The notes under the pieces are model-generated. The model ran no database searches, had not been told where the DNA came from, and saw nothing but the letters and a program-made list of their open reading frames with translations. Made by a program: the position numbers and the translations under genes. Below, one piece after another: positions 19,176 through 31,451 of a stretch of DNA of 64,000 nt. Numbering within the stretch: the stretch's first letter is position 1; the number at the start of each line of letters is the position of its first letter. The DNA comes from an uncultured Paraglaciecola sp. (GTDB lineage: Bacteria > Pseudomonadota > Gammaproteobacteria > Enterobacterales > Alteromonadaceae): contig CANMKA010000001.1 in NCBI GenBank assembly GCA_947498355.1, forward strand, positions 1 through 64,000, given 5' to 3'.

Positions 19176-19889
19176 TTAGCCTTCTAATTGACAATGCACT
19201 ATGTAATTAACGTCGACATTTTGATTCGACAAATAATACTCTTGAGTAAGGGGATGTAAATGTAAACCCGTTATGGTTTTTATTGTTAGTTGAGTCGCGT
19301 CTATCCAATTCATTAATTCGGCAGGTTTAATAAATTTGCTATGTTGATGGGTGCCTTTGGGAACCAGTTTTAATAGATACTCGGCAGCGACTATGGCCAT
19401 CAAATAAGATTTAATGTTGCGGTTTAAGGTAGAAAAAAACACGTGTCCGCCTGGTTTTACTAAACGATAGCACGCGTCAACCACTGAACTAGGATCAGGT
19501 ACGTGTTCGAGCATTTCCATACAGGTTACCACATCGAAAGTGCCCGCGTGTTCTGTGGCAAATTGCTCGGCGGTGGTTTGTTGATAGTCTACCGACAAAC
19601 CAGATTCTAAACCATGCAGCTTAGCGATTTCTAAAGGTGCTTCGCCCATATCAATACCGGTTACCTTGGCGCCCATTTTTGCCATGCTTTCAGCAAGTAT
19701 CCCACCGCCGCATCCAACGTCTATGACTTTTTTATCCGTCAGACCGTTTGCATGCTGAACGATAAAATCGGTGCGCAATGGGTTGATTTGGTGTAACGGT
19801 TTAAATTCTCCGTTGATGTCCCACCACCTAGATGCGAGATCTGAAAATTTTTGAATTTCTGCGTGGTCTACGTTTTGCTCGTGAGTCAT
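19176..19889 (-). CDS. ubiG: Ubiquinone biosynthesis O-methyltransferase
   Basis: 237 residues of a class I SAM-dependent methyltransferase with the SAM loop [16 protein letters not shown]. The [20 protein letters not shown] segment near residue 20 and the [22 protein letters not shown] segment are characteristic of UbiG. It does both O-methylations of ubiquinone at the inner membrane. The ATG at 19889 (MTHEQNVD) is the family-like start; the frame extends 16 codons further. It is divergent from gyrA, as in E. coli. Confidence 0.93.
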   Translation of the reverse strand: MTHEQNVDHAEIQKFSDLASRWWDINGEFKPLHQINPLRTDFIVQHANGLTDKKVIDVGCGGGILAESMAKMGAKVTGIDMGEAPLEIAKLHGLESGLSVDYQQTTAEQFATEHAGTFDVVTCMEMLEHVPDPSSVVDACYRLVKPGGHVFFSTLNRNIKSYLMAIVAAEYLLKLVPKGTHQHSKFIKPAELMNWIDATQLTIKTITGLHLHPLTQEYYLSNQNVDVNYIVHCQLEG

Positions 19890-20188
19890 GGCACTGATTA
19901 CTGCTTGAGTAAATAATGAGGTTATTATATCCAGCAAATTCCCTGACTATCCAGCTTATTTGCGGGACGAATGCCAGATACCATTCTTAAACGATAAAAT
20001 CTGGTTTGATTGTTCATTATATGGACAGAGCTAACTGTTTATTTACAATTCTTGATGGTAGTATTGTGCGGCTGTAGTCAAAGGTGATTCAAGACAATCC
20101 TTTCTGTGGTTAAAGTAGCCCAGAAAGTGAGCACCTTAGGTTGACCAACACCATACTCTAATAATAAAGACTAGGGACAAGGCTGTAT

Positions 20189-22864
20189 ATGACTGATCAC
20201 GCCCAAGAAATTCTTCCCATTAATATTGAGGAAGAACTAAAAAACTCTTATCTCGACTATGCGATGAGCGTTATTGTTGGCAGGGCGCTGCCAGATGTGC
20301 GAGATGGCTTAAAACCGGTGCATCGCCGCGTTTTATTTGCCATGAACGAGCTAAAAAACGACTTTAACAAGCCATATAAAAAATCTGCCCGTGTAGTGGG
20401 CGATGTAATTGGTAAATATCACCCCCATGGTGACTCAGCTGTATACGAGTCGATTGTACGTATGGCGCAGCCTTTTTCTTTGCGTTACATGCTAGTTGAT
20501 GGACAAGGAAACTTTGGTTCTGTCGATGGTGACTCTGCGGCCGCTATGCGTTACACAGAGATTCGTATGGCGAAAATTGCCCACGAATTGCTAGCCGATT
20601 TAGAAAAAGAAACGGTTAACTTTGTACCTAACTACGACGACACAGAACAGATCCCAGATGTGTTGCCTACTAAGGTGCCTAACTTATTAATCAATGGCTC
20701 GTCTGGTATCGCTGTAGGTATGGCTACCAACATTCCGCCTCACAATCTGACTGAAGTCATTAATGGTTGTATTGCTTTGGTTGATAACCCTGAGTTGACC
20801 ATTGAAGAATTAATTGAATATATCCCTGGCCCAGATTTTCCAACCGCTGCCATTATAAGTGGCAGAAAGGGCATTGAAGATGCTTACCGAACTGGTCGTG
20901 GTAAAATTTACATGCGTGCTCGCGCTGAGGTTGAGACAGAAGATAATGGGAAAGAGACCATTATTGTTCACGAGATCCCATATCAAGTAAATAAAGCGAG
21001 ACTCATTGAAAAAATCGCCGAATTAGTAAAAGAAAAGAAAATCGAAGGGATATCCGCTCTACGAGACGAATCTGATAAAGACGGTATGCGTATTGTTATC
21101 GAGATACGCCGTAACGAGTCTGGCGAAGTTGTGTTAAACCATTTATATGCACAAACACAAATGCAAACTGTGTTTGGTATCAATATGGTGGCCCTGGATA
21201 AAACTCAGCCTAAAATTTTCAATCTAATCGATATTCTTAAAGCTTTTATTCTGCACCGCCGTGAAGTGGTAACACGACGCACAGTGTTCGAACTCAAGAA
21301 AGCCCGTGAACGAGCGCATATTCTAGAAGGTTTAGCGATAGCGCTTGTCAACATTGATCCAATTATCGCCCTGATCAAAGCGTCTAAAAGTCCTTCTGAT
21401 GCCAAAGTGTCGTTAACCGCACAAGGTTGGCAGTTAGGCGATGTAGCAGATATGCTCGAACGAGCAGGTAATGATGCTGCGCGACCAGATTGGTTATTAC
21501 CTGAGTTTGGTATTCGTGATGGACTGTATTATTTAACCGAGCAACAGGCCCAAGCAATTCTAGATTTACGTCTGAATAAGTTGACTGGTTTAGAGCACGA
21601 AAAAATCTTGTCTGAGTACAAAGCCTTACTCGATGTGATTGCTGAGTTGCTCCACATTCTGGGTAGCCCAGAGCGCTTAATGGAAGTGATCCGCGAAGAA
21701 TTAGAAGCCGTTAGAGAAGAGTTTGGTGATCCACGCCGTACCGAAATTACTGCAGCTTCCCACGATATCGATATTGAAGACTTAATCGAGCAAGAAGATG
21801 TTGTTGTTACCTTGTCTCGAGAAGGCTACGTAAAATATCAGAAGCTCACGGATTACGAATCACAACGTCGTGGTGGACGCGGTAAGTCTGCGACCAAGAT
21901 GAAAGATGAAGATTTCATCGAAAAATTGTTAGTGGCAAATACCCACGATCATATTTTATGCTTCTCGACACGTGGCCGTTTATATTGGTTGAAGGTTTAC
22001 CAATTGCCATTGGCCAGTCGAAATGCTCGTGGACGTCCAATCGTTAATATTCTGCCATTAGAAGAAGACGAAAGGATCACCGCTATTTTACCTATTCAAG
22101 AGTTTGAAGAAGGTAAGTATGTATTGATGGCAACAGCTAACGGAACCGTCAAGAAAACCCCACTTACACAATATTCTCGTCCTCGTGCAAACGGGATCAT
22201 CGCCGTTAACTTAAACGACGGTGATGAGCTGATTGGGGTAGATATTACCCACGGAGAAGACGATATCATGTTGTTCTCTGATGCGGGTAAAGTGGTACGT
22301 TTTAATGAAAAACAACGTGACGCAGAAACCGGTGAAGTGAAAATCGATCCTGAAACAGGAGAAGAGCTATTAGCACTTCGTCCTATGGGACGCACAGCAA
22401 CAGGCGTTCGCGGTATCCGCTTACAAGAAGGCCAAAAAGTTGTGTCTTTGATTGTCCCTCAAGGTGATGGTGCAATATTAACTGCAACTGAAAATGGCTT
22501 TGGTAAGCGTACACCGGTTGACGATTACCCCGCTAAGAGTCGTGCGACTCAAGGTGTGGTCTCAATTAAGGTATCTGAGCGAAACGGTAAAGTAGTTGGC
22601 GCGGTTCAAGTAAACGACAGTGACGAAATCATGTTGATTAGTGATAAAGGCACCTTAGTTAGAACCCGCGTTGAAGAAGTGTCTACTGTAGGGCGTAATA
22701 CCCAAGGTGTTCGTTTGATACGAACCATTGAGGGTGAGCATGTAGTGGCGCTACAGCGTATTGACGAAATTGAAGAGTTAGAAGCTGAAATCCTCGACGT
22801 AAACGCTGAAGATAGTGTAACCAGTGACGATGCAGCCGACTTAGATACGGATCTAGACGAATAA
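20189..22864 (+). CDS. gyrA: DNA gyrase subunit A
   Basis: 891 residues. Catalytic Tyr122 lies in RYTEIRMA. The quinolone-determining region keeps E. coli numbering, with Ser83 and Glu87 in GDSAVYE, so there is no classical resistance change at Ser83; Glu87 is an acidic equivalent of the E. coli Asp. The C-terminal beta-pinwheel contains the GyrA box QRRGGRGK and several blade repeats, and ends in an acidic tail. Gyrase adds negative supercoils with GyrB. A terminator follows at 22943. Confidence 0.97.
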   Translation: MTDHAQEILPINIEEELKNSYLDYAMSVIVGRALPDVRDGLKPVHRRVLFAMNELKNDFNKPYKKSARVVGDVIGKYHPHGDSAVYESIVRMAQPFSLRYMLVDGQGNFGSVDGDSAAAMRYTEIRMAKIAHELLADLEKETVNFVPNYDDTEQIPDVLPTKVPNLLINGSSGIAVGMATNIPPHNLTEVINGCIALVDNPELTIEELIEYIPGPDFPTAAIISGRKGIEDAYRTGRGKIYMRARAEVETEDNGKETIIVHEIPYQVNKARLIEKIAELVKEKKIEGISALRDESDKDGMRIVIEIRRNESGEVVLNHLYAQTQMQTVFGINMVALDKTQPKIFNLIDILKAFILHRREVVTRRTVFELKKARERAHILEGLAIALVNIDPIIALIKASKSPSDAKVSLTAQGWQLGDVADMLERAGNDAARPDWLLPEFGIRDGLYYLTEQQAQAILDLRLNKLTGLEHEKILSEYKALLDVIAELLHILGSPERLMEVIREELEAVREEFGDPRRTEITAASHDIDIEDLIEQEDVVVTLSREGYVKYQKLTDYESQRRGGRGKSATKMKDEDFIEKLLVANTHDHILCFSTRGRLYWLKVYQLPLASRNARGRPIVNILPLEEDERITAILPIQEFEEGKYVLMATANGTVKKTPLTQYSRPRANGIIAVNLNDGDELIGVDITHGEDDIMLFSDAGKVVRFNEKQRDAETGEVKIDPETGEELLALRPMGRTATGVRGIRLQEGQKVVSLIVPQGDGAILTATENGFGKRTPVDDYPAKSRATQGVVSIKVSERNGKVVGAVQVNDSDEIMLISDKGTLVRTRVEEVSTVGRNTQGVRLIRTIEGEHVVALQRIDEIEELEAEILDVNAEDSVTSDDAADLDTDLDE

Positions 22865-23223
22865 GTAAATCTTATTTTTTCTATCTAAATTGATAGAAAC
22901 TAGCGTTAATCTAGGTCTTAATACGCAGTAATTAAATAACAAACGAGTGGCCTTAGCCGCTCGTTTTTTTTGTTGAGTTTAAAGGTTATTGATCTTAGAT
23001 GTAAGCACAGGGTGATGAACAACAATGCCTTAATCAAGGCAAAAATTATGTGGTTTAGTCATCTAAATGAATGGGTTTTAACCCCGAGCAAGGCATTTTT
23101 GTTTCACCCCAAAAGGTTGAGGCTTCTTACCTCTCAGTGTCATAAAATGGGTTTATCTAGAACCATTAGACCTTTCTCATTTTGCCTAACTGACAGAGTA
23201 AATGGCCTCCAGCAGGAGAATAT
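22865..23223. other. gyrA-serC intergenic region
   Basis: About 360 bp. It contains the gyrA terminator and then the serC leader. An open frame from 22970 has no domain and ends over the serC start, so I do not call it a gene. Confidence 0.5.
22943..22970 (+). terminator. Rho-independent terminator after gyrA
   Basis: Stem ACGAGTGG / CCGCTCGT (one G-T pair) and eight T. Confidence 0.85.
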
Positions 23224-24324
23224 ATGAAAGACAAACAGCCCCTTGATATTTTTAACTTTTGTGCTGGCCCAGCTATGTTACCAGTTGAGGTTATGCAACA
23301 GGCGCAAGCAGAGTTTGTGAATTGGCAATCAACGGGTCGCTCAGTGATGGAGCTTAGCCATCGCAGCAAAGAATACATAGCAGTTGCCGAAGAAGCTGAA
23401 CAGGATTTTCGTGACTTACTGAACGTACCTGCAAACTATAAAGTGTTATTTGCTCAGGGCGGGGGACGCGGACAGTTTTCGGCTGTGCCAATGAACTTAA
23501 AAGGCCGCGGTGACTCGGCTGCTTTTTTATTAAGTGGTTCTTGGTCGAAAGGGGCGCATAAAGAAGCGCAGAAATTTATAACCAGTCATGTCGTTGGCGA
23601 CATTATTAAGCTAGATGGATTATTAGCTGCGCCTACCATTACATCAGAGCAGATTGACCCTAGCAGTGCGTATTTTCATTATTGCAGCAATGAAACAGTA
23701 GACGGGATTGAAATAAATACCGTCCCTAAAGTGGGCGAGGTGCCTGTAGTGGTTGATATGTCGTCGAATATTTTGTCGAAGCCACTTAATATTGCCGATT
23801 ACGGGATTATTTACGCAGGTGCACAAAAAAATATCGGTCCATCTGGTTTAGCTGTGGTCGTGGTGCGCGATGATTTACTCGAGCACGCTATGCCTGAAAC
23901 GCCTACTTTCTTGCACTACAAAACCATGGCAGATTACGACTCTATGTACAATACACCACCAACTTACTCTTGGTATTTGGCTGGGTTAGTATTTAAGTGG
24001 TTAAAACAGCAAGGTGGTGTGGCCGCAATTGAGCAAAAAAATGTCGAAAAAGCCGCGCTACTTTATCAATGCATTGACGAATGTGATTTATATACCAACA
24101 AAGTGCATCCAGATTTTCGTTCAAAGATGAATGTGACGTTTCATCTAGCCAATACCGAACTCGACACTCTGTTTTTACAACAGGCCGAGGCAAATGGTTT
24201 AACTGCTCTTAAAGGTCACCGTATTGTCGGTGGTATGCGAGCTAGCATCTATAATGCAATGCCTATTGAAGGTGTTGAAGCTTTAACGTCCTTTATGCGT
24301 GATTTCGCTAGGAGAAATGGTTAA
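23224..24324 (+). CDS. serC: Phosphoserine aminotransferase
   Basis: 366 residues of a PLP class V aminotransferase. [11 protein letters not shown] starts the protein, and the PLP-binding Lys lies in [14 protein letters not shown] near residue 199. It makes phosphoserine from 3-phosphohydroxypyruvate and also serves pyridoxal phosphate synthesis. A good ribosome site (AGGAG) precedes the ATG, and the stop overlaps the aroA start by one base (TAATG). This is the conserved serC-aroA pair. Confidence 0.96.
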   Translation: MKDKQPLDIFNFCAGPAMLPVEVMQQAQAEFVNWQSTGRSVMELSHRSKEYIAVAEEAEQDFRDLLNVPANYKVLFAQGGGRGQFSAVPMNLKGRGDSAAFLLSGSWSKGAHKEAQKFITSHVVGDIIKLDGLLAAPTITSEQIDPSSAYFHYCSNETVDGIEINTVPKVGEVPVVVDMSSNILSKPLNIADYGIIYAGAQKNIGPSGLAVVVVRDDLLEHAMPETPTFLHYKTMADYDSMYNTPPTYSWYLAGLVFKWLKQQGGVAAIEQKNVEKAALLYQCIDECDLYTNKVHPDFRSKMNVTFHLANTELDTLFLQQAEANGLTALKGHRIVGGMRASIYNAMPIEGVEALTSFMRDFARRNG

Positions 24325-25604
24325 TGAAACAATTATTGTTATCGCCTATCAAGGGTGTGGAGGGAACGGTTAATGTTCCCGGATCTAAGAGTTTGTCTAA
24401 TCGTGCTTTGCTACTTGCTGCACTGGCAAAAGGGGAAACTCATCTAACGAACTTACTCGACAGCGAAGATATCCAGCATATGCTTAATGCACTGACTAAG
24501 TTGGGTGTAAAATACAAACTATCTGAGTGTAAAACCCAGTGTTGGGTCACAGGTAATGCTGGCGTATTTAAAGTTGAACAGCCTGTGTCGTTATTTTTGG
24601 GTAATGCTGGTACTGCTATGCGTCCTTTGTGTGCGGCACTTGCTGCTAGTGATGGGGAGTTTGAGCTGACAGGCGAGCCGCGTATGGAAGAACGTCCAAT
24701 CGGGGCACTAGTCGACTCACTTCGTCAAGCAGGCGCAGATGTGACCTATCTTAAAAATAAAGATTACCCTCCTCTTAATATTAAGGGGCAAGCCCTAAAG
24801 GGTGGGGATATAACGGTAGATGGCAGTGTGTCGAGTCAATTTCTTACGGCACTATTAATGAGCGCGCCTTTATTTAATGACGATACCAATATCAAGATAA
24901 GTGGCGATTTAGTCTCTAAGCCATATATTGATATTACCTTAGATACCATGGCGAAGTTTGGGATCCATATCGAAAACCAATCTTACCAACAGTTTTTTGT
25001 AAAAGGTAAGCAAACTTACACAGCGCCGGGTCATTTCATGGTTGAAGGCGATGCTTCGTCTGCTTCTTATTTTTTAGCAGCAGGTGCCATCAAAGGCGGA
25101 ACGGTACGCGTAACCGGAATTGGCAAAAATAGCATCCAAGGCGATATTCGTTTTGCAGAAGTGCTCGAAAAAATGGGGGCTCATGTAACATGGGCGGAAG
25201 AGTATATCGAAGTGACGGGTGCTCCTCTGCAAGCTGTTGATTTAGATATGAATCACATTCCTGATGCGGCTATGACAATAGCTACAACGGCACTGTTTGC
25301 TAAAGGAACGACTAGCATTCGCAATATCTATAATTGGCGCGTTAAAGAGACCGACAGGCTAGCTGCAATGAGTGCAGAATTAAGAAAAGTTGGTGCAACT
25401 GTTACAGAAGGCGAAGACTTTATTAGCGTAACGCCAGCCGAAACCTTAGTACATGCTGAAATAGATACATATAATGATCATCGCGTTGCCATGTGTTTTT
25501 CACTGGTTGCACTGAGCGATACCCCAGTCACTATTAACGACCCGGGTTGTACTGCTAAAACCTTCCCAGATTATTTTGACCGATTCAAAACTATATGCCA
25601 GTAA
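24324..25604 (+). CDS. aroA: 3-phosphoshikimate 1-carboxyvinyltransferase (EPSP synthase)
   Basis: 426 residues with the family signatures [19 protein letters not shown] (residues 20-38), [34 protein letters not shown] and the C-terminal [15 protein letters not shown]. It joins shikimate-3-phosphate and phosphoenolpyruvate in aromatic amino acid synthesis. The [13 protein letters not shown] loop and RMEERP suggest a class I, glyphosate-sensitive type. It is coupled to serC and followed by a terminator. Confidence 0.96.
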   Translation: MKQLLLSPIKGVEGTVNVPGSKSLSNRALLLAALAKGETHLTNLLDSEDIQHMLNALTKLGVKYKLSECKTQCWVTGNAGVFKVEQPVSLFLGNAGTAMRPLCAALAASDGEFELTGEPRMEERPIGALVDSLRQAGADVTYLKNKDYPPLNIKGQALKGGDITVDGSVSSQFLTALLMSAPLFNDDTNIKISGDLVSKPYIDITLDTMAKFGIHIENQSYQQFFVKGKQTYTAPGHFMVEGDASSASYFLAAGAIKGGTVRVTGIGKNSIQGDIRFAEVLEKMGAHVTWAEEYIEVTGAPLQAVDLDMNHIPDAAMTIATTALFAKGTTSIRNIYNWRVKETDRLAAMSAELRKVGATVTEGEDFISVTPAETLVHAEIDTYNDHRVAMCFSLVALSDTPVTINDPGCTAKTFPDYFDRFKTICQ

Positions 25605-25928
25605 AGCTTGGCTGATAATGAATGACTAAAAAGGGAGCTAAGCTCCCTTTTTTTAATGGCTGTTAATCTAGTCCGTTTCAACCTAGATTGGAGCTGGAGG
25701 AATATTGATTTTAAATAAACCCGCTATGGCCCTTAACGAGATTGCACTTCCTTTAAGCATGTCTTAGATCAAACACCTAGCTAGGTTATTACATTTTCAT
25801 GCCTCGCGTTTCTATCTTTTAATATGTCTTAGCTATGAAAAGCAGAAAAAATTGTCACTTAAGTGTCATTGCTAATGTCGTGCTTAAGCGTATAATTGCG
25901 CGCGATTTTCACCGTCTCAGGAGAGCAA
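25605..25928. other. aroA-cmk intergenic region
   Basis: About 320 bp with the aroA terminator at its left end and the cmk promoter region to the right. No gene or repeat is seen. Confidence 0.5.
25628..25654 (+). terminator. Rho-independent terminator after aroA
   Basis: Stem AAAAGGGAGCT / AGCTCCCTTT with a very short loop and seven T. Confidence 0.85.
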
Positions 25929-26618
25929 ATGTACACAGAACCGGTTATCACCATAGACGGACCCAGCGGAGCGGGCAAGGGCACGGTGAGTATTTTGCTA
26001 GCTAAAAAATTAGGTTGGCATTTTTTGGACAGTGGCAGTATTTATCGCGTATTAGCCATTGCTTCTACTCACCACCAGATCCCTGCCGACGACGAAGGGG
26101 GGATCCTTCCTCTGGCGTCGAGCCTTGACGTGCATTTCGAAACGACTGAGCAAGGCGTAAGGGTCATGCTCGAAGGAGAGGACGTTAGCGACAGTATTCG
26201 CACCGAAATAGTCGGCTCTGTTGCTTCTCAAATAGCATCATTGCCTAGTGTTCGCGAAGCCTTACTAAGACGTCAACGCGCGTTTAAAGAAGCCCCAGGA
26301 TTGGTGGCAGATGGCAGAGATATGGGCACAGTTGTGTTCCCCGAAGCATGCGCAAAAATATTCCTGACTGCCAGTGCAGAGGCAAGGGCAGAAAGACGCT
26401 TCGAGCAGTTGAAAAACAAGGGGCATGATGTTAGTATTCGCCGCCTTTTAGCGGATATAAAATCTCGCGATGAGCGAGACGCAAACCGTTCGGTAGCGCC
26501 TTTGGTTGCTGCTAAAGATGCATTAATACTTGATTCGACTGCATTAACTGTCCCTCAAGTACTTGATAAAGTTGAACAATTTGTACATTCAAAAATGGCA
26601 ATTGTCACTGAGTTGTAA
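25929..26618 (+). CDS. cmk: Cytidylate kinase
   Basis: 229 residues. P-loop [11 protein letters not shown] at the N-terminus, [13 protein letters not shown] in the middle, and the LID region [14 protein letters not shown]. It phosphorylates CMP and dCMP. The start at 25929 has AGGAG 7 nt upstream; the frame runs 11 codons further back without family support. It sits before rpsA as in most gammaproteobacteria. Confidence 0.95.
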   Translation: MYTEPVITIDGPSGAGKGTVSILLAKKLGWHFLDSGSIYRVLAIASTHHQIPADDEGGILPLASSLDVHFETTEQGVRVMLEGEDVSDSIRTEIVGSVASQIASLPSVREALLRRQRAFKEAPGLVADGRDMGTVVFPEACAKIFLTASAEARAERRFEQLKNKGHDVSIRRLLADIKSRDERDANRSVAPLVAAKDALILDSTALTVPQVLDKVEQFVHSKMAIVTEL

Positions 26619-26720
26619 CAGATTTAAACCGCCAAGTTATGGATTGATTTGGTCATTAATAACAACCCCGCGCTAACTGGATTGTACGCGGATGTCAAAA
26701 AAGAAACTTAATTAAACACT

Positions 26721-28391
26721 ATGATTGAAAATTTTGCTGAACTATTCGAAGAAAGTTTAAAAGAACTTGAAACCCGTCCTGGCTCAATTGTTAAAGGTAC
26801 TATCGTGTCTATCGATAAAGACATTGTACTTGTTGACGCTGGACTTAAATCTGAAAGTGCAATCCCTGCTGAGCAATTTAGAAACGCCGAAGGCGAGCTA
26901 GATGTTGTTGTTGGTGATCAAATCGACGTGGCATTGGATGCAGTTGAAGATGGCTTCGGTGAAACCATTTTATCTCGCGAAAAAGCGAAGCGCCACGAAG
27001 CTTGGGTAGAATTAGAAAAAGCTTACAATGACAAAGAAACAATCATTGGTGTAATCAATGGTAAGGTTAAAGGCGGCTTTACGGTTGAAGTGAACACAGT
27101 TCGCGCATTCTTGCCTGGTTCTTTGGTTGATGTACGTCCAGTACGTGACACTGCTCACCTTGAAGGTAAAGAATTAGAATTTAAAGTAATCAAGCTAGAT
27201 GCTAAGCGTAACAACGTTGTTGTTTCTCGTCGTGCAGTTATCGAAGCTGAAAGCAGTGCAGAGCGTGATACGCTTCTTGCTAACCTTGAAGAAGGTCATG
27301 AAGTTAAAGGTATCGTTAAAAACCTTACTGATTACGGTGCATTCGTAGACTTAGGTGGTGTAGATGGTCTTCTACACATTACTGACATGGCTTGGAAACG
27401 TGTTAAGCACCCAAGTGAAATCGTTAATGTTGGTGACGAAATCAACGTTAAAGTACTTAAGTTCGACAAAGAAAAATCTCGTGTTTCACTTGGTATGAAG
27501 CAAATGGGCAACGATCCTTGGCAAGAAATTGCTAACCGCTACCCAGAAGGTTCTAAACTAAGTGGTGCTGTGACTAACCTAACAGATTACGGTTGCTTCG
27601 TTGAAATCGAAGACGGCGTTGAAGGCCTAGTTCACGTTTCTGAAATGGATTGGACTAACAAAAACATCCACCCATCTAAAGTCGTTAACTTAGGTGATGT
27701 ATGTGAAGTTATGGTTCTAGAAATTGATGAAGAGCGTCGTCGTATTTCTCTTGGTCTTAAGCAATGTATCCCTAACCCTTGGGAAGAATTTGCTAAATCT
27801 AAGAGCAAAGGTGACAAAGTTACAGGTAAGATCAAGTCAATCACTGACTTCGGTATCTTTATCGGACTTGATGGCGGCATAGATGGCCTAGTTCACTTAT
27901 CTGATATCTCTTGGAACAAGACTGGCGAAGAAGCTGTTCGTGAATTCAAGAAAGGCGATGAGATTTCTGCTGTTGTTCTTCAAGTTGACCCTGAGCGTGA
28001 GCGTATTTCTCTTGGCGTTAAACAAATTGACGAAGACCCATTCAATCAGTACATCACTGATACTAAGAAAGGTACAATCGTAACCGGTAAAGTAACGGCT
28101 GTTGACGCTAAAGGCGTAACGGTTCAGCTTGCTGAAGAAGTTGAAGGTTATGTACGTGTTGCTGACTTATCTCGTGACCGTATCGAAGATGCATCTGAAG
28201 TAGTTAGCGTTGATTCTGAAATCGAAGCTAAGTTCATGGGTGTTGACCGTAAGAATCGCGTCGTTAACTTATCTGTTAAAGCAAAAGACCAAGCAGATGA
28301 GAAAGAAGCACTAGATAAAGTTAATCAACAAGAAGAAGTTGGTTTCTCTAATGCCTTCGCTGACGCATTTAAAGCGGCTAAAAACGACTAA
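26721..28391 (+). CDS. rpsA: 30S ribosomal protein S1
   Basis: 556 residues with six S1 RNA-binding repeats; repeats 3-6 carry the typical [18 protein letters not shown] or [17 protein letters not shown] cores. The first two domains dock on the ribosome and the rest bind mRNA leaders. Codon use is strongly biased towards common codons, as expected of a highly expressed gene. No Shine-Dalgarno sequence is visible before the ATG, only AT-rich leader, as in E. coli rpsA, which is autoregulated through a structured start region. Confidence 0.97.
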   Translation: MIENFAELFEESLKELETRPGSIVKGTIVSIDKDIVLVDAGLKSESAIPAEQFRNAEGELDVVVGDQIDVALDAVEDGFGETILSREKAKRHEAWVELEKAYNDKETIIGVINGKVKGGFTVEVNTVRAFLPGSLVDVRPVRDTAHLEGKELEFKVIKLDAKRNNVVVSRRAVIEAESSAERDTLLANLEEGHEVKGIVKNLTDYGAFVDLGGVDGLLHITDMAWKRVKHPSEIVNVGDEINVKVLKFDKEKSRVSLGMKQMGNDPWQEIANRYPEGSKLSGAVTNLTDYGCFVEIEDGVEGLVHVSEMDWTNKNIHPSKVVNLGDVCEVMVLEIDEERRRISLGLKQCIPNPWEEFAKSKSKGDKVTGKIKSITDFGIFIGLDGGIDGLVHLSDISWNKTGEEAVREFKKGDEISAVVLQVDPERERISLGVKQIDEDPFNQYITDTKKGTIVTGKVTAVDAKGVTVQLAEEVEGYVRVADLSRDRIEDASEVVSVDSEIEAKFMGVDRKNRVVNLSVKAKDQADEKEALDKVNQQEEVGFSNAFADAFKAAKND

Positions 28392-28430
28392 TATTGGTAG
28401 GCCAACGCGTTAATTTTTGTTCAATTAACT

Positions 28431-28458
28431 TTGACAAAACCATTAGCGCGTTTATTAT
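28431..28458 (+). promoter_or_regulatory. Sigma-70 promoter for ihfB
   Basis: A consensus -35 (TTGACA) at 28431 and TATTAT at 28453 are separated by 16 bp, 38 nt before the ihfB start. Confidence 0.55.
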
Positions 28459-28495
28459 CGGTTATGTATCTTTTTGATTAATGGAGAGTTTGTGT

Positions 28496-28786
28496 ATGAC
28501 AAAGTCAGAACTTATTGAAAGACTAGCCGATAAAGCCCGCCAAGTACCCGCCAAAGACGTTGAGTCTGCGATTAAAGAAATGCTTGAACAGATGGCGCAA
28601 ACTCTGCAAAAGGGTGAGCGAATTGAAATTCGTGGCTTTGGTAGTTTCTCTCTACATTATCGTGCTCCACGCGTTGGACGTAACCCCAAAACCGGTGAAA
28701 CAGTGAAATTGGACGGCAAATATGTCCCGCACTTTAAACCCGGAAAAGAGTTGCGTGAACGGGTAAACGAAAGTTTAGTTAGTTGA
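28496..28786 (+). CDS. ihfB: Integration host factor subunit beta
   Basis: 96 residues of the HU/IHF family. It starts [11 protein letters not shown], with the DNA-binding beta-arm [22 protein letters not shown] including the intercalating Pro, and ends [12 protein letters not shown]. It forms the IHF heterodimer that bends DNA. The ATG at 28496 follows GGAGAG; the frame extends 5 codons upstream. It is downstream of rpsA as in E. coli and is followed by its own terminator. Confidence 0.95.
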   Translation: MTKSELIERLADKARQVPAKDVESAIKEMLEQMAQTLQKGERIEIRGFGSFSLHYRAPRVGRNPKTGETVKLDGKYVPHFKPGKELRERVNESLVS

Positions 28787-28803
28787 TTTACATAAAAAAT
28801 TAT

Positions 28804-28834
28804 AAACGGCACTCCATTTAGAGTGCCGTTTTTG
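28804..28834 (+). terminator. Rho-independent terminator after ihfB
   Basis: An 11-bp perfect stem AAACGGCACTC / GAGTGCCGTTT with a 6-nt loop and five T. Confidence 0.9.
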
Positions 28835-28921
28835 TTAGAGTGACAGCATAGTAATTGGTTTAGAACCAACCCCAACCTTGTGTCCCCATGTTTATTCGTA
28901 TTGGCTATCTAAGGAAGCATT

Positions 28922-29191
28922 GTGAAAATTAAAGGCTTGTTATTATTGCTCTTCATTCTTATTGTGCTGCTAATAGGCGGTTTTATTGGTGCGCAAAATA
29001 GTCACATGGTGCAGGTTAACTATCTAATTAGCGACCCGAGCGCGCAAGCCAAAATGTCTTATATACTCGCCATCAGCTTTGGCTGTGGTTTTTTATTTTG
29101 TTTTATTTTATATACAGTCTACGCAATTAGACTAAAGCTTCGATTGGCATTAGCCGAACGCAAGTTACAAAAATTAACACCTAGTAAATAA
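28922..29191 (+). CDS. lapA: Lipopolysaccharide assembly protein A
   Basis: 89 residues with two hydrophobic helices (about residues 4-24 and 42-66) and a basic C-terminal coiled stretch RLKLRLALAERKLQKL. The IGAQNSHMVQVNYLI segment after helix 1 is typical of LapA (YciS). It works with LapB at the inner membrane to regulate LpxC and LPS assembly. It starts with GTG after AAGGA. The stop TAA and the lapB ATG overlap by one base. Confidence 0.9.
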   Translation: MKIKGLLLLLFILIVLLIGGFIGAQNSHMVQVNYLISDPSAQAKMSYILAISFGCGFLFCFILYTVYAIRLKLRLALAERKLQKLTPSK

Positions 29192-30387
29192 TGCTAGAAA
29201 CCCTCTTTTTACTTCTTCCTGTTGCGGTTTGGTATGGATGGGTCATGGGCCGAAACAGCCTACGACAATCCCAACGTAAACAAACTAGTATTCTGGCTAA
29301 GCACTATTACCGAGGCTTAAACTTTTTGTTGTCTGATCAACCAGATAAAGCCGTTGATACCCTAATCAAAATGATTGACTTGGACAGTGATACCATTGAA
29401 ACGCACATTGCTATGGGGAAGTTCTTCCGACATAGAGGTGAAATTGATCGGGCTATTCGCGTACATCAAAATTTGGTGAGCCGCGAGGAGATATCTGGGG
29501 TATTACGAGAAAATGCATTATTTGAGTTAGGCCGAGATTACATACTTGCCGGATTTTTAGAGCGTGCCGAGCACGTGTTTTTACAATTGTTAAACAGCCA
29601 AAAACATTTTGTTAGTGCCCAAGGTGAGTTGTTCAATATTTATCAGTCGACTAAAGATTGGCAGAAGGCCATTGAGTTAGCTGAAAATATGCTTGGGGCA
29701 GGTGGCGAAAGCGACCAACTACGAGCCAGAGTAGCGCACTTTTACTGCGAACAAGCGAACGTAGTAGCCAAAGCTACAAAGCAAACAGAAACGCAGAGTG
29801 ATGCTGAGCCGTTAACGCAAGAGGCGCTGTTACACAAAGCGACCAAAATTGATGAAAAAGCCGTTCGGCCTTGGCTATTGTTGGGCCAATTGGCCATGCA
29901 AAATGAACAATATAGCGACGCTATAGGATATTTACGGCAAATACCCGTAAGGGACATTAACTGGTTAAGCGAGGCTGTACCCTTAATTGAGGAGTGTGCC
30001 TTAAAAGGTGGGCACCAAGATCAGCTGCAATCGATATTAGATCAATATTGGCAAGTCTGTGCGACAGCCTACTTAACTAAAGTTAAACAACTGGCAAAAG
30101 ACGGCGACAGTGAACAAGCTGCAAGTGTGCTCCTTGATCAGTTGAAAAAACACCCAACAATGAAAGGTTTTAAAACCTTAATGAGCTTGTACATTGATTT
30201 ACAAGACCATGAGCAATCAACGAATAGTCTAGTCTTGCTAAAAGAACTAGTTGAAGAACAAATACAGTTACGACCCAAATACCGCTGCCACAGTTGTGGT
30301 TTTTCCGGTAGTAAAATTCATTGGTTATGTCCTTCTTGCAAGACGTGGGGGGCAATTAAGCCAATAAAAGGTTTAGATGGAGAATAA
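29191..30387 (+). CDS. lapB: Lipopolysaccharide assembly protein B
   Basis: 398 residues: an N-terminal membrane anchor (about residues 3-18), a chain of TPR repeats, and a C-terminal rubredoxin-like metal site made by [10 protein letters not shown] and [10 protein letters not shown]. LapB (YciM) is an adaptor that presents LpxC to FtsH and coordinates LPS assembly. It is fused by overlaps to lapA upstream and pyrF downstream. Confidence 0.94.
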   Translation: MLETLFLLLPVAVWYGWVMGRNSLRQSQRKQTSILAKHYYRGLNFLLSDQPDKAVDTLIKMIDLDSDTIETHIAMGKFFRHRGEIDRAIRVHQNLVSREEISGVLRENALFELGRDYILAGFLERAEHVFLQLLNSQKHFVSAQGELFNIYQSTKDWQKAIELAENMLGAGGESDQLRARVAHFYCEQANVVAKATKQTETQSDAEPLTQEALLHKATKIDEKAVRPWLLLGQLAMQNEQYSDAIGYLRQIPVRDINWLSEAVPLIEECALKGGHQDQLQSILDQYWQVCATAYLTKVKQLAKDGDSEQAASVLLDQLKKHPTMKGFKTLMSLYIDLQDHEQSTNSLVLLKELVEEQIQLRPKYRCHSCGFSGSKIHWLCPSCKTWGAIKPIKGLDGE

Positions 30388-31084
30388 ATTGAACGATCCT
30401 AAAGTTGTAGTCGCCCTAGATTTTGCCGAACAAATGCAAGCCGAAGCGTTTATTGAGCAATTAACACCGAGTCAGTGTCGCTTAAAAGTAGGCAAAGAAA
30501 TGTATACCCATTTTGGTCCTCAGTTTGTTAAGTCGTTAGTGGCAAAAAATTTCGATGTATTTTTAGATCTAAAATTTCACGACATACCTAATACAGTGGT
30601 AAAAGCCTGTCAGGCGGCTGCAGATCTGGGGGTATGGATGACCAATGTACATGCATCTGGCGGCCCTAAAATGATGGAGTACGCCAATAATGCACTAACT
30701 CGTTACGGTAATGACAAACCTATCTTGATAGCGGTAACTGTGTTGACCAGTATGGACCAATCTCAACTTAGCGCGATCGGCATACAAGCCAGTCCCCAAG
30801 ATCAGGTATTACGCTTAGCGAAACTAACTCGAGACAGTGGCTTAGATGGCGTTGTCTGCTCTGCCCAAGAAGCGAGTATGTTGAAGCAGCAAGTCGCTAA
30901 AGATTTTACCTTAGTTACCCCAGGAATACGCCCTGAGGGCGCAAGTCAAGGTGACCAAATTCGCGTTATGACACCAAAAACAGCTATTCAAGCTGGCGCT
31001 GATTACTTGGTAATTGGTCGGCCAATCACCCAATCTAGTGATCCAGCCCAAACCTTGATAGATATTAATCAAAGTTTACTTTAG
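30377..31084 (+). CDS. pyrF: Orotidine 5'-phosphate decarboxylase
   Basis: 235 residues of a TIM barrel with VVVALDF at strand 1, the catalytic [11 protein letters not shown] at about residue 61, and [14 protein letters not shown] near the phosphate site. It makes UMP. The ATG lies inside the end of lapB, 5 nt after AAAGG, so translation is coupled. The lapA-lapB-pyrF order is conserved in gammaproteobacteria. Confidence 0.95.
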   Translation: MENKLNDPKVVVALDFAEQMQAEAFIEQLTPSQCRLKVGKEMYTHFGPQFVKSLVAKNFDVFLDLKFHDIPNTVVKACQAAADLGVWMTNVHASGGPKMMEYANNALTRYGNDKPILIAVTVLTSMDQSQLSAIGIQASPQDQVLRLAKLTRDSGLDGVVCSAQEASMLKQQVAKDFTLVTPGIRPEGASQGDQIRVMTPKTAIQAGADYLVIGRPITQSSDPAQTLIDINQSLL

Positions 31085-31451
31085 GGGTTCTTGATTAGTC
31101 GAGACTTCTAGATTAGTAGAGAGATGCCTAGATTTTAGACGGTTTGTTTAAACTACCATCAAGCACCATACCATAGTGCCATTTACCTGAATCTGATACC
31201 TAGGATTTAGGTAACTTGGCTGGTATTGTATAGGGCTAATTGTATCTATGGTTGTTGGCATTCAATACAGGTTTGTTGCTACGAGTTGTTGAGAAACGTG
31301 AATTAAGTAAGTCGTTAGCTAACTCACTGAGTTTACGCGCTAATTCGTAATTCAGCGTGAATACATGTGTAAATAAGAACGCTCTTGGATTTTGGCTTAA
31401 CGCCATCGATATCAGTAATATTTTAGGTCAAAAAGGAACGACACACACCCA
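31085..31451. other. pyrF-ftsK intergenic region
   Basis: About 365 bp without a gene. There is an ATACCTAGGATTTAGGTA-like symmetrical stretch near 31196-31213. No clear terminator or known operator was recognised. Confidence 0.4.

Noticed and set aside
20420..20460. Quinolone-resistance change in GyrA
   Set aside because: Ser83 is kept and Glu87 is an acidic equivalent of Asp87, so no classical resistance change is seen.
22970..23227. 85-codon frame between gyrA and serC
   Set aside because: It starts inside the gyrA terminator zone, ends over the serC start and shows no domain.
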